Source: Vigna angularis (lineage: Eukaryota > Streptophyta > Magnoliopsida > Fabales > Fabaceae). Taken from it: a DNA stretch of 64,000 nucleotides. Positions within the stretch are counted from its first letter, which is position 1; the number at the start of each line of letters is the position of its first letter. Made by a program: the position numbers and the translations under genes. The stretch lies in contig NC_068977.1 in NCBI RefSeq assembly GCF_016808095.1, positions 28,979,364-29,043,363 on the forward strand. Direction: 5' to 3'. Below the pieces are notes generated by a model, which saw nothing but the letters and a program-made list of their open reading frames with translations, had not been told where the DNA came from and searched no databases. Of this stretch, positions 13,301 through 27,445 are shown piece by piece.

Positions 13301-14500
13301 GAAGAGGTTTACATGAAACAACCTGAAGGATTCTTTTCTAAAGACAGTGAGCACTTGGTATGTAAGCTTAATAAATCCATCTATTGATTAAAACAAGCCT
13401 CCCGCCAATGGTATTTAAAATTTCATGATGTTATCACTTCATTCGATTTTGAAGAAAACATCATGGATCAATGTATATACCAAAAGGTTAGTGGGAGTAA
13501 GATTTGTTTTCTTGTTTTATATGTGGATGACATTTTGCTTGCAACCAACGACAAGGGTATGCTATATGAAGTGAAACAATTTCTCTCAAATAACTTTGAC
13601 ATGAAGGATATGGGAGAGGCATCTTATGTCATCGGCATTAAGATTCATAGGGAAAGATCTCGGGGCATTTTGGGTTTGTCTCAAGAGACCTATATCAACA
13701 AAGTTTTAGAGAGGTTTAATATGAAGAATTGTTCACCAAGTGTAGCTCCCATTGTAAAGGGTGACAAACTTGAATTATGTCAATGTCCGAAAAATGATCT
13801 TGAGCGGGAACAGATGAAAAATATTCCATATGCTTCAGCTGTCGGAAGTCTTATGTATGCTCAAGTTTGTACTAGACCTGACATTGCATTTGTAGTTGGA
13901 GTTTTAGGAAGATATCAGAGTAATCCAGGTGTTGACCACTGGAAAGCTGCAAAGAAAGTAATGAGATATCTTCAAGGAACAAAAGATTTCATGCTCATGT
14001 ATAGACGAACTGCTAATTTATAAGTGATTGACTACTCCGATTCAGACTATGCTGGCTGCGTTGATTCACGAAAATCAACGTCTGGTTACATTTTTATGTT
14101 AGCTGATGGAGCAGTATTTTGGAGTAGCAAAAAGCAGACCTTGACTGCTACTTCTACTATGGAAGCTGAATTCGTTTCTTGTTTTGAGGCTTCTTCACAT
14201 GGTGTATGGTTGAAGAGTTTTATATCTGGGCTTAGAGTTGTGGACTCAATTGCTAGGCCATTGAGGTTGTACTGTGATAACTCTGCTGCTGTTTTCATGG
14301 CTAAGAATAATAAAAGTGGAAGTCGAAGTAAGCACATCGACATTAAATATCTGGCCATAAGAGAACGTGTTAAAGAAAAGAAAGTGGTTATTGAGCACGT
14401 TAGCACTGAGTTGATAATTGCTGATCCTTTAACTAAAGGCATGCCACCAAAGAATTTTAAGGATCATGTAACGCGAATGGGACTTGGTTCCATGATGTGA
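10397..14500 (+). pseudogene. copia gag-pol polyprotein, five disabling changes
   Basis: A nearly full-length copia polyprotein. In order it has gag with a UBN2 domain, a CCHC zinc knuckle (CFFCKKKGHMKKEC) near 11165-11205, protease (WWIDSGS) near 11300, GAG-pre-integrase with an HHCC finger (HRRLGH ... CVDC) at 11720-11830, the integrase core at 11950-12450, reverse transcriptase with the YVDDILL motif near 13520, and RNase H (DYAGC ... ADPLTKG) to 14500. It is interrupted by an extra T in the run near 11948-11951, a one-base loss near 12572, and stops at 13076, 13385 and 14021. The last three look like single-base changes at conserved Trp, Gly and Glu codons. Few lesions over 4 kb indicate a younger insertion than the one at 1211-4683. 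Confidence 0.92.
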
Positions 14501-14780
14501 CAATCATTGTAAGTACTTTCATTTTGATAAAACTCTTATTCAATTTAATGTTTTCTCAATTATTTGTGCACATAATTAATTACTTTGAGAAAACTCATTT
14601 AATTGTGACCTAGAATAGACATATGGTTTATTCATTAAAGTTAAGAGATTGCGATGTGAGACTAAATACATCGTAATACATGGGAGATAATATTCATTAT
14701 TAGAGGAACTATCACCATGATTCATATATTTGGTCTCTTATTACGTTTGATGGTTGAATAAAATAGACCAAGTGGGAGAA
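14501..14780 (+). other. copia 3' untranslated region and polypurine tract
   Basis: Non-coding spacer between the RNase H stop and the LTR. It ends with the purine-rich AAGTGGGAGAA (14770-14780), the typical plus-strand priming site directly before a copia 3' LTR. Confidence 0.75.
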
Positions 14781-15165
14781 TGTTAGCCTTATACAGAAGA
14801 GAGGTTACATTTTTAATATTATATTATTTAATATTATATCTTTCCCATTTATTTTATTTCTTTTAGTTAATATTATAAAGCAGTTAATATTCTGGAAGTG
14901 ATCCATTTTAAAACCGTTTTTTTCAAACGTGTGAGTGTGCCATTATTCCCACAATAATCTCTTTTAACGTTAAAATACTCTGTGATGGTTTTTGGAGTAA
15001 TATAGACTACAGAAAATTTCATATCAGGTCACTGAGCCTACTCTTTCCTTCATATACATCACCATCGTGTTTTAAGAGCAAGGATTCAGAAACCAGAAAT
15101 TAGGCAAGCGTACAACAATAGCTGGAGGTTGGTCTCTCTGCTTCCGCTTTTATTCTTGTAAATCT
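14781..15165 (+). repeat. 3' LTR of the copia element (end uncertain)
   Basis: Begins TGTTAG directly after the polypurine tract, as copia LTRs do. Without a readable 5' LTR the end cannot be fixed. The CT-rich block and TTCTTGTAAATCTG near 15120-15165 are my estimate of its end. Confidence 0.6.
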
Positions 15166-15627
15166 GAATATGATTAAATGTGCTTGTTTGATATATTTAG
15201 ATTTATTGAATCTTCAGTATGAATCTGTTACATATTTTTACATTGTACACTCAAAAACTCTCATTCTTTCCACAACCATCACCACCATAACGTGGTTACA
15301 CTCCTTCCACCATCATCATCATTTTCATCTTCACACAACTTTCACGCTGCCATGGTAAAGCAAACTTGCAAACATAAACCACCATCGCGAAACCAAATCA
15401 AAGTCTAGAAACCTTCATCTTGTATCAGTTCATCTTTCCCCACCACCACCCAAATCAGAACTCAAGAACACCAAAATCACATAATCCTAAATCCCCAATT
15501 TTCAAAAGCTTCTGCATCGAACATCTTCCTTTTCATTTCATTGCAATCATCAATTTCAATTTCAATTTCAATTTTACAGTTGAACCTAAACAAAAGAAAA
15601 TTACTGTCTATGATTTAAGATTGGATG

Positions 15628-15900
15628 AAAAGGGGTTTGGAACATCTCCTACAGTGAAATTTGTTGTTGATGGTGTAGATGCAGGGTCTTTAAACAGCTG
15701 ACCTCTATCTTTTCTCAAGGTTTGTGTTCAGTGCTGTCTTCTGCAGTGAGGCACTGTTAATTTCACATTTGGTAACTCTTTGTAATGTGATATCATGATA
15801 GATATATGAGGCTGGGCATATGGTTCCTATGGATCAACCAAAAGCTGCACTTGAGATGCTTAAAAGATGGATGGGAGGGAAATTGGCCACACAGAGATAA
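15628..15900 (+). pseudogene. serine carboxypeptidase (SCPL) 3'-end fragment
   Basis: Two terminal exons of a serine carboxypeptidase-like gene survive. The first (to 15719) encodes SPTVKFVVDGVDAGSL followed by a stop at 15699-15701 and then PLSFLK. The second (15802-15900) encodes [20 protein letters not shown] ... and ends at TAA. The GHMVPMDQP motif holds the catalytic His of this peptidase family. The intron keeps GT and AG ends. The in-frame TGA fits a three-base deletion through a Tyr-Gly pair. The upstream catalytic Ser and Asp regions are absent. It lies just after the copia LTR; whether that element or something else truncated it is not clear. Confidence 0.8.
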
Positions 15901-16047
15901 TTAATCTATATACTCTTCTTAAAACCAAAACCAAACACACATGAATAGTGATCAAATCTATATAGTTAATCTATTTTGAACTTTGTACTCGTACTAATGA
16001 TTTCTGCAATGTGCACCATTCTCATAATTGCGGACAATACCTTCTAG

Positions 16048-16279
16048 GCTATCATTAAGCAAAAGCTCCTCGAAGGCTCCATCAAGTATGCATATTCAAT
16101 TAACCTATACTTTTATTCTGCTATGTCTAATATTTTACTCTCACATCCCTATTTAAATTGATCTGAGACCCAATCTCCCTTGGCATTGCTGCTTCTTATT
16201 TACTGTATTGCATGTAGGTGTTAGAAAACCCACTGCCAGTAGCTCTTCTTCGGCGAAGCCCCTTAAACGTTGGCAATAG
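16048..16279 (+). pseudogene. unidentified terminal exons
   Basis: A short exon-like piece after a CTTCTAG acceptor (from 16048, AIIKQKLLEGSIK) with a GTATGC donor can be spliced to a second piece. The second piece encodes a Ser-rich, basic tail (KPTASSSSSAKPLKRWQ) and ends in TAG at 16277. I do not recognise the family. It could be the 3' end of an old gene or a captured fragment, or chance. Confidence 0.25.
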
Positions 16280-19165
16280 TTAGGATGCGTTTTGGATGCT
16301 GTAGAGTGCTTATTTTTAACATAGCTATAGGAACTTTTTATTTATGTTAGGTGCTCATTCTAATTACACTGTACTAAGGCTCAAGGTTCAGCTCATTTCA
16401 GCAGCTTCAATCTGTTATTGAATGAGGCGATTTGCAAACTGTAGCTTGTAATCAGTTTGTTATGTAAAAAAGCATCATGGCCTTTTTATGCCATGTTACT
16501 GAATCTGCTGTATTTACAACTTCTCATTCAGTAATGTTATATACCATGTTGTATATGTAGCAGAAGTTGGGAAATGTGACAAGTTCATCAAGCATGAAAA
16601 CATTTAATTTGAAAACATTTAATTTGTAACCACTAACTCGAATGGTGAAAATTGAGTCACAGTTTAAGTGTTAGGTCCTTTTGCCCAAAAAAAAAACTGA
16701 TTATCAAACAGTGGGAAATAGTCAAACTAGTTCAAAACCGGGGATGTAAATTGAACAATTTTCTCATCTTTGTAATTTGTTGATAAAGATGTTTTATATG
16801 TTTAACCTTAAATGGATTTGATTGGAATCTACAAATCTCTAGCAAACAGTTGACTGGTCAAAATCATATTTAGTTTAAATTTCTAAAATTCTGAAACCGG
16901 GGCATTTAAATGGTCTATAGGTATTTTACTGTTACCATACATATAATTTATTATTTTTTATTGAGTTTAATGACCATGTGCTATGAATGCAAGTAATTAA
17001 GGAAATAGGAAAGAATGGGGAAGGTTTCCACCATTAAAACACTTTAAAAGGTTTTCATTTTCGTTTTGAAACAGTGGACAGTTTCAGCCATTAAAAATTC
17101 TGTTTAATTTCTTTGACTTGTTAATCCATTCACACACTTCTTCGAAAGAGAGAAGATACACTGCAAGGAAATGGGGAAGGTTATATTTGTCAGAATGAAA
17201 AAAAAAAAAACCTTGCAACGATGAGGAATAAGCTGCAAGCGCCGCCATGGCTCCATCACCGGTAACAACCGTCGGTGGAGGTTCAAGACCAAATGGATCA
17301 CACTCGTAGCCATCAAGACCTTTCTTGTTTTCAACAGGAAGAATAGAAACGTAGTACACAATTAAAATAAAATATGTCATCACATGTGATTTCAGACAAA
17401 ATTTAACTGCGTTGGTTTTGGGACGAAAATTTATAATTTTCTTAAGAATAAGGATCAGAGTGTATAAGATAAACTAAATCTAAAATCGTTTGATATATAG
17501 TTAAGAGACTAAAATTATATTTAACCCAATTTTAATTTGTTGAAGGATCAAATTGAAACATTGCATATTATGAAAAGTAAAGGAGTCACTATCCAATGTG
17601 CGAGGACGTTCATCTTGTCATTAATTTGATTTTCTCTTATGAAGAGAAAGAAATTATGTGAGTGCACAGATAGAGACTATGATCTATTTATGTAATCTCG
17701 GTAAGTTACTTCTTTTAGGTTTCACTATTTCGATTTGACCCCTCAATAAATTAAAATATTATTTTTTTCTCTACACAATACCTTTCATAACATATATGTT
17801 CTTAACCACGTTTATAATTAATTAATAAAATATGATAACATTAATACATTTAATTATTTGTTATATATATATATAAATAAATTACCTAAATTTAAAACAA
17901 ATTATACTTTGTAAGTCCTATTACTGTCAAATCATAAGTTTGAAATAATTATCAAAATTGTTATAGTACCCAATAATATTCAACATAATCTTGGTACCGG
18001 CAATCCGAAATAAAGAACACCAAATTATCATCCCATCTTTCTTCCGTGCAATGCTCTATGTGGAGTAACATGGCAAGTTAATTGTTGAATTAATAAGAAA
18101 GAAAACTTGGGATATTTTAAGATAAACTAATACCAAATACAGAAATGTCAAATTCTCTAGTGTTCATTTATGTGGGACGAACTTCATAAACCTTCACAAA
18201 ACACAACCCATACAAAAAATCACAGTAATTAATTAAGTCATCTAATGTAATGTTTCAGCACATTCAAAGGTTTTCATTCACGGAAAAAGAAAAATAAATG
18301 GAAAACAAAACCGATAAAAGAAAATATAAGTCAAGATAGTGCAAATTTTTGAAGGTTGATAATGCATATTAATTAGGTAACTTGTTCTCACTTCTCATCC
18401 CCCCATTCGTTAAAAAAAAATTTGACACAAATAATTTCATTGTTTAATTTATTTATTTTGATTATTTTTATTAAATCTTGATATCTTTAAATAAATATAA
18501 ATAGAATCTTCGACCAAATAAATATAATAAAAACTAAAAATAAAATATCAATTGACTTAAAATAAAAATAAATCTTTAATATATTTTTAACTTATATCAA
18601 AATAATAAAATAAAAATGAACTTGAATAAATAAAAAATCAAAATTACTTATTCATATTTTATCTTTATTAAAATTAAACTAAATATTACTAAATTCTTAT
18701 AAAATAAAATTTAAATAAAATTGCTAAGAAACATATGAAATTTAAGTTTATTACGATCTCCTTTTACTTAATTTCAATTTTGAGAATGCGTGTTCAGCCA
18801 TATTGCTAAAAGATATCATGGGTACTTATAAGCCTTTGCTCAATCCTAATTTTATATGTTAATTTTTGTGAAAAGTAATCAGAACTTTGAAACTAGTATA
18901 ATTTTGTACAAGTATATTTATATCATTCACCTTTAATGTCCAAATTAAAGAATGAAGAAGCCTAAAAAAATTGCCACCTTAAGCCGCCTTATCTTTTATA
19001 GAACCAGATCGCTATAGTTACGAAATATGCAGTTCCTTTCTGAAAGGCATTAATGGCATAATCAACTTGTATCCTAGCCAAGGGAGTTACCATGTCTCTT
19101 TCCTGGATTATCTGCAATTAAACGTAACAACTAAGATATTAGTATGGTAAATAACTTTCATTAAA
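16280..19165. other. intergenic stretch
   Basis: No supported gene. A 99-codon minus-strand frame at 17084-17383 encodes a hydrophobic start and a Pro/Ala-rich end (CDPFGLEPPPTVVTGDGAMA). It has no family resemblance that I know, and a run of Phe codons comes from a poly-A tract. I would not annotate it as a gene without expression data. The rest is AT-rich. Confidence 0.4.
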
Positions 19166-19259
19166 GGAAATATAAAATGAATTAAAATTAAAATTAAAAT
19201 TTGTAAAAGTATGTATCTACCTTAGAATATAGAATAGAGGTTGTAAAGAGGTATAACTT

Positions 19260-20491
19260 TCAAAAATTTATGACCTCAACTTTGGTCAGTTGAGAGTTCT
19301 GAAGTAAGTACTTCATCAAAATTTCTGTTTGGTGAAAGTTTTCAACCTTCAATGTCTGTAGTCTAACAAAGTGCGGAGGTAGAATACTTGGATGATGAAA
19401 CATATCTTTGTGCGCAGCCTACACAGTCAGAGCAAACATTGAATGATACTGTGATTAAAAGATCATGATTATATTAAAAAAATTGACGTGAGAATGCAAA
19501 CAAGGGGAGAAGAAAACACAGAACAAAAGTAACTCACGTGTAGAATTTCTGCAACAACGCACTCAGAGAGCATCAATATCTTTGCATAGGATAACATTTT
19601 CAGCAATCTTAGAACGATTTCATGAGAACGACACAGAATGATCTCAATGTTGGCTTCTTCAAGAAGCGCAAGATCACACGTGGAGGAGACTTCATGAAAG
19701 GTATGGCAACTTCTTATAGCTAGATGGGTGAGATTCGGAGTAGAAAGCACAATATTGTACATCTCTTTGGAGCACCTTGTCATGGTGAAACGAGAAAGGT
19801 TGGGATTTGATATGCTGAGGACTTTGGCAGGGTTGCTCAAAGAACACCCCATAAGGAACAAACTGTTCAACAAGAAACAGGATGAAAAGGGTTCAGCGCA
19901 CTCATCATCACTGTTCCTTGCGGTGAAAGAGACATTAGTGAGGCTCAAGGTTTTGAGCGCAGGTAGTTCTAGAGATTGTGGAAGTTTAAAGATAATACGG
20001 TTTGAATGAACGAGAGTGAGAGATGTGAGAGAGGGTGAAGAAAAGATGATAGGTATGGAATAATGAACAACTTTTGTAGATAGGTGAAAAAGAAAGATTC
20101 TCAAATGTGGGACATAATGCAGAAGAGGAATGAAAAGGTTGAGAAGCTCTTGTGCTGCGACGCATGCGTCGAAATCAAGACTATGCAAACGAATGGAAGT
20201 GTCTCTATGGGAGAGAACGTGATGGACAAACTGGTTATAGTTGACTGGGTTTTTGAAATCGCGGCGTCTGAAGGAGAGAGTGGTAAGAGATTTCCAAAGG
20301 TTGTTCCATCGTTTCGATAAAAGAAAGGTTCGAACTGCGGTAGCTGTGTCCACAAAATGAATGATGTGAACAAGAACATTGTCCGGCAACGCACTGATCA
20401 AGTCTTTCTCATCTTCTCTCTCTTTCTCAGTTTTCTCTTTCTTCTTGGTTTGTGTCTTCAACTCTACCATGGTTTCTTTCTCTTCTTCCAT
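19260..20491 (-). CDS. F-box/LRR/FBD protein, two exons, paralogue of gene 1
   Basis: Predicted 370-residue paralogue of the gene at 6710-7921. Exon 1 is 20491-19538 and exon 2 is 19418-19260; the 119-bp phase-0 intron starts GTGAGT and ends GTGTAG. The F-box covers residues about 30-70 (DLISALPDNVLVHIIHF ... LSKRWNNLWK). LRR-like segments (LTSLTLVHS, LNSLFLMGCS, PNLTHLAIRS) follow, and the FBD tail (ILPPHFVRLQTLKV ... LMKYLLQNS ... VEVINF) is in exon 2. The start is the Met conserved with gene 1. The frame is uninterrupted. Exon 2 is five codons longer at its start than in gene 1, so the acceptor region has diverged. The likely role is substrate recognition in an SCF ubiquitin ligase; the target is unknown. 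Confidence 0.88.
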
Positions 20492-21414
20492 GGTTGAAAG
20501 GGAAAGAAGTGTTAGATTCTTGAAGTACCTAATATGTATAACTTCCCTACACGAATGGGAGTTTCAAGGAAACTGATAGCGACTTTTCTTTTTATAATAG
20601 ATAATTGAGAATATTAAGGTAATTGAAAAAAAGAAAAGAATTATACTTTCAGATACAAATTTTTTCAAATATTTGATATTGTTCTTCTTTACCTTTTATT
20701 TCTTTTTCTACAAAAGTTTGTTTTTTTTATACCCATGTAATGTTTGTTAAATAAATATAATGTGTATTCAATGGAGTTAATATATTATTTAAAATATATA
20801 TTTTTTAAGTTTTAAAATATAATTTAATATTTCTAAAATGAAACATGTTTTTATCAATATTTAAATTTTTAATACAAATAATTATAGCAAATATAATGTT
20901 GTCATTTATATCAATTTATATTATTTTATTCGTTTTTCTTTCTTATAAATTTATAGCATACGATAATTGATAGTTGTGATATTAAATGTGGAATGGACCC
21001 TTACTATTAGATTATACTTACAAGTAATAGTTAAAAAAGTACTTTTATTTCAGAATGTACTTTTTACAACTTTCTCTACCCGAATATTCTTCTAATTTAT
21101 ATTTTAAATTTCTACTTTTTTGTATAAATATAGAAATAGAAAATATAGTTAAATATTAATATTTATAACTAAAATGATTTGATATTTATAATAATATTTA
21201 TTATCTTCTAAAATAAATATAAATTAAAAATTAATTAGTACCTTATGCATATTTAAATATTTATTGTTATTATTCACTACAAAAATTTTTAATTTTTCTG
21301 GAAGTTATTTTTTTTGTTTTCGACAGTTTTAACTCCTGGAAAATATATTATCTCTGGTTTAGAAAACCTCTCAAGAAAACTGCATCGCTAAGTAATTACC
21401 GACAACTTTTTAAA

Positions 21415-21606
21415 AAACCGCCGGTATTAGTCAGGATTTTACAGAAATCGTCGATATTAGCAGGGGTTTTACAGAAACCGCCAATATTAACAGAAGTTTT
21501 ACAGAAACTACTGGTATTAACCGGACTTTTACAGAAACTGTCGATATTAACGGGACTTTTACAGAAACCATCAGTATTAGCAAGAATTTTACAGAAACCA
21601 CCGGAA
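21415..21606. repeat. CACTA subterminal tandem repeats
   Basis: Six degenerate copies of a roughly 31-bp unit of the form GTTTTACAGAAACCGCCGATATTAG... lie just inside the left terminus. Repeated subterminal motifs are where the DNA-binding transposase subunit acts in En/Spm-type elements. Confidence 0.8.
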
Positions 21607-22699
21607 ATGTGTGCATATTATTTTTTTAGTTTTTGATGATGATAAAATTCAAATTAATTTTTTAACCACACCAGCAATGAAATATGTACTAAAACTGAAT
21701 ATTATTTATAAAATAAACTACAATTTTCAATATATTAATATAATTCATACATTTAATTGTTCATATATGAAAATTAAAAAGAAAAAAAAATTCAATATTA
21801 AATTAAAATAGAAAGATGTTCATTAACAATGTTGATTTTGAACTTAGGGATTCTAGATTTGTCAAGATGTAGAGATAAGCAAATAATATAACAGTAATTA
21901 TATCATTCAATTAATGAAAGAAACTAAATAATAATAATTTAATTAAAAAATACCAAAGGTTTTAAATATTCAACCAACAATTTTTTTAACAAAAAGTGAA
22001 TTAAAAATATATAAAGAAATGTAAAATTGAATTAAATGTTTAATAAATGAGAATGAGAATGAAAAATGAGTTTGAAGGGAATCATTTATTTACCAAAAGA
22101 TGATAAAAAAAGCGAAAGGTAAGTTAATATTAGGACACTGCTTTCTTATCTCAATTCTCAAAGCCAATATGAGTGAAGAAGAATGTTAGCTACATCATCA
22201 TGCATGTGTGTGAGAGGTCACCAATGTTTCATAATTTTTTTTTCTAGGAAAAACAATATTTTCTGAATATGATTTCACACCGTTGCTAATTTTGTCCTGT
22301 AATGCAATGGATGTAATTTGATGCTAGAACATCACCTAGAAACATGACACAAGATAGGACACACTGCAGCCAATTACCGATTCATAAACACTTCAAAAGG
22401 AATTATCACTTGAATATCTTAAATTGTTCCACTTATTGTTAATAAACCATATTTATACAATATTTAATGCATCTCAACTTTTTTTTACACCAATACATTT
22501 TCACTTGGTGTTAAACTCTTAAGGTTGTCAGATTTATACTATAAAAACAAGTGTTGGATATTAAAAATGTCAAAAAGTTGGGAAAAAGAAGTGAATCCGC
22601 TGCTACATGTAGCTGCATATGGTCTTTCAGAGCGTTTAAGGATATGGTTGGGTTGAGTCTTTGTTATGTATGTAGGTATGAGCATTAGAGTGGGGCATT

Positions 22700-23220
22700 T
22701 TTTATGTGGCTAGTGTGATGCAAGCAGTTGGGGTGACAATGAAACATAATTTCAGTTCATCACCTGCACAACTGCACAGCCTCTTCCTTGGGAACTTATT
22801 TGGGTGTTGATCACCTATTGATTTTGCTAAGTGTATCCTAAACACATCTATCCTTGTCACGTGTCTGTTTGCCTCTTGCACAAAGTAGAGCAGTGTTGAT
22901 GTTTTCATAAAAGTTTACAAGTGAAAAAGAAAACTGCAACCTGACATATCAGCATCTAAATGCTGTAATTTGTCCTCTAATACAGCAATAAAATATTTGA
23001 TCTACCTCAACAACAAAGCTTGATCATAGTTTGTTCTTCTTTCTTTCCATCATGGCTTTCAATATATTCAATCCAAAACCCCGAATTATGTCAATGATGG
23101 GCAGGGAATATACACTGCACCTCACAATGCATCCGCAACAAAGTAATGCCAATGAATTAAATTTTGCATAGGTAATCCAAATGTTAGATATGTAAAACAA
23201 ACACTGAATTCTATCTTACT
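22700..23220. other. CACTA interior, unassigned
   Basis: Moderately complex sequence inside the CACTA element. A 68-codon minus-strand frame (22702-22908) has no recognisable domain. It may be the untranslated 3' part of the captured reductase gene that follows. Confidence 0.3.
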
Positions 23221-23229
23221 TGTATGAGC

Positions 23230-24586
<1,357 letters not shown>

Positions 24587-25236
24587 CTGCATCATCAAAC
24601 ACATACACAACAAATCATTTGGTATGTTCTGAATTGATTTATGTCGATAGTGAGAAAATTTTCAATTCTGGAAGGAATTTAAGAGTGCTCCATAAACACA
24701 TTATCTTAAAGACATTGTTGTAATAAAAACATTATTTAATGACAGGGCTGGCAGTTCTCTTACTTATACATACTTGTAAATCTTATTTAGAAAAATCTTA
24801 TTCTTGAATCAATCTTAAAAGTGTTGAGTCGGTACTCATCACATCTGAATCTCTTGATTACATATATCTGTTGACTATATATATTGTTTCGTGTCCCTCT
24901 TCAAATGCCCATGTAATGCCACAGTTTTTGCTATCCGCCACACCACTGTTTTAGAACCACTTTTTGAACTATCTAAGAAGGGAAAGCTATGAACATAACC
25001 ACCCTTCAGTATATTTGTTTGAATTTGATCTGTTATACTGGTCGCTAGATGCAAACTAATATGAATGGAGTTGAAGTACAAATGCATTGGTTCAAACAAA
25101 TATTAAGATAAGACTAGAAATGCAATGCAAGATTTAAAAGTGAGTACATCTTCATTATTTCTTAATAAGGCAACCTATATTTCTAAAGTATAACCTGGAA
25201 GTGTTCGACCACCTGAGAAGCAATTCTACTTATATC

Positions 25237-25592
25237 AGATGCAGCATAAGCATTCCTTCTAAGCTTTGAAGGATTGAGATTTTCAGCAGCACTGCTTTGT
25301 TGACGCATAATTCCTTCAAAAGAAAGTACCAATCAAAATTAATGATGCAATAGTTATATATATTAAGGAACCAAACAAACTAGACATTCACTTCAAGGTT
25401 GCCTTCGATATTGACCTTTTCAAAGACTACGAAAATATAAGCAAATAAGTCAAGAAAATATCACTATGAACTAAAAAGTACATAAATATAAAATGTAGCT
25501 AGCAAGTTGCAATCTCATCATGTCAAGAATGACAGAGAACTGAGCAAGGTGAACTCGCTGATATCTTTCGGGAACATCTAAATTTATTCTGC
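25237..25592 (-). pseudogene. unidentified captured exons inside the CACTA
   Basis: Two exon-like pieces on the minus strand have splice-like borders. One follows a TTGCAG acceptor near 25592 (INLDVPERYQRVHLAQFSVI...). The other is bordered by TTTTGAAG near 25330 and a GTTATAC donor near 25237 (LNPSKLRRNAYAASDISR...). The codon pattern and low stop density argue for real exons. I do not recognise the family. Confidence 0.4.
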
Positions 25593-25640
25593 AACAGGGA
25601 AAAATATAAAGTAAGAATATTTGTAAAATCTAGTCGAGGT

Positions 25641-25800
25641 AGTCAGTGATTAGCTTTGCCGGATTGCGGATAATCGTGGCCCGTCGCTCCTGCTCGGCCT
25701 TCATCACAACGAATTTGGACCGCTCAGCCTCCTATTGCGCCACCTGCTTGCGAGAACTCGCTGCCGTAGGAGAGGTGCGATTTTTCTACCACTACAACCT
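25641..25800 (-). pseudogene. captured fragment: prohibitin
   Basis: The minus strand encodes EAERSKFVVMKAEQERR followed by ATIIR, the coiled-coil region of prohibitins, which are mitochondrial inner-membrane scaffold proteins. It is preceded by HLSYGSEFS, which also matches the family. Damage is plain: a stop replaces a Gln codon just before EAERSK, residues between EFS and QVAQ are missing, and the AEGESEA segment after IIR is deleted. Higher GC than its surroundings marks it as host-gene sequence. It lies near the right end of the CACTA element. Confidence 0.82.
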
Positions 25801-26592
25801 ACAGATAATCACAAGCTCTTCAAAATCGCCATCGGAGAGCTCCTAAAAATGTCAAGGTCGGTGCGTTCTTGATGCTTGTTTTCGAAATTAGAGATTTAGA
25901 AGAGAGGAGAAGCAAGAGAATTAGGGATTGGAAAGTGACGAAGGAGTTGAAGATAGAGAAGTAGAGGAGAAGGTGAAGATGGAATCGACCAGAATACCCG
26001 AAGTTCCGATGAAAGTATAAAACCAAGTATCGGAAGCGCGATGGGTGCCAAATATTTTAGAAAGTAATGGAGGCGCGACTTTGAGCGCCAAATATTTTAG
26101 ATATTTAACTTAACTGAGGTTTGTATTGAAACCACCAATAATTCGGAGAGGTTTTCAAAACCTCGGGAAATAAATCCCTACTATAATCTTTATTTTTGTA
26201 GTGATTGTTTGCACTAATAATTTTAAATATGTTTGTTTTTAAACGTGTTTTATGAATATTTTCAGTTAATATATTTTTATTAAATATTTTAATTAATATA
26301 TCAATTCATTTTAAACACATAATTTTTTATAATTTTGAGTTTATTATCTCGTTACTTTTAAAATTTTTATTTGTTTTATTTGTAGATTAATTATTTAAAT
26401 TTATATTATCATATCTTTCATATTATTAATTATATATTTTATATCTTAAACTATTTGCAGCTAAGTTTAAAATTAATTACGTTAAATATTTTTGAAACAT
26501 TTGGTTTAATAAGTTGGTTAAAAAAAGTAGGTAGCATGTGATATTAAAATAAAAAATAATAATAGTAACAGAAAAGAAAAGATAAAACAAAC

Positions 26593-27076
26593 CACTAGTA
26601 TAAAATTTACGAACATATATTTTATTTTTTAGTATTTTATAAAGCATGAATGATGAACACGTAGTGAAATATCAACATTAAACAACAATAACCAACAATA
26701 AAGAAGTTCAATCAAACAACAATAAACAAGTTCAACTAAAAAACAACAAACAAGTTCAATAAATAAGTTCTTTAAAACAAAAACAAAAACTAGTCAGAAT
26801 AAAATTTTGTCAGAGTGAGAAAGAAAGTAGAATGCGCCTGTAAAGGACAAAAGTACGAAAATAATCGGTTAAAACAAACAAAAATCATATATAAAGTAAT
26901 TAATTAACATGAATTTGTATAAAATGAAAAAAAGATTACATGTAAGGCTAGTCAAATTTCTTTCGAAAAAAGTTTGAAGAAGATATCGCGCGCTAAGTCC
27001 GTCGAATTACAAAAATGACTCCGTTTATTTTTAACGTCAATGGTTTGACATTGAACGCATGATTTTTGTACTAGTG
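26593..27076. mobile_element. short CACTA-like non-autonomous element
   Basis: 484 bp inserted in copy 2 of the duplication and absent from copy 1 near 9100. Its ends are CACTAGTATAAAA and the inverse of CACTAGTACAAAAA. Flanking triplets AAC and AAT match at two of three positions. The interior is AT-rich with repeated AACAATAAACAAGTTCAA-like units. No coding sequence. Confidence 0.75.
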
Positions 27077-27445
27077 AATATATCATTACCATTATTTTTT
27101 TGAATTATAATATTCAATAAATATAGTAGATATTGAAAATCAGATTATCTTTAAGATAAAAGTATAATAAATAAATATAAAATTGCTTTTTATGTTAGAC
27201 ATTAAGAAATTAATTTATATATAAAATTATTTTATTATCATTTAGTGGTAATATGATAATTTAGAAATTATATTTTAAAAATGACAGTGTTTTAAAACAG
27301 TGGGATTTTATTAGTTTAATGATAAAATATTTAAGTATAACTAGAAATATCATTAAAATAAAGTTTCATTATTTAAAAAGTATTTTAAAACAATGAAACT
27401 CAATTATTTTAATGATAATTTTTTTAAGTATAATTAGAAATATAA

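Noticed and set aside
17084..17383. 99-codon minus-strand frame as a small secreted protein gene
   Set aside because: Weak hydrophobic start, a Phe run from a poly-A tract, no splice or family support.
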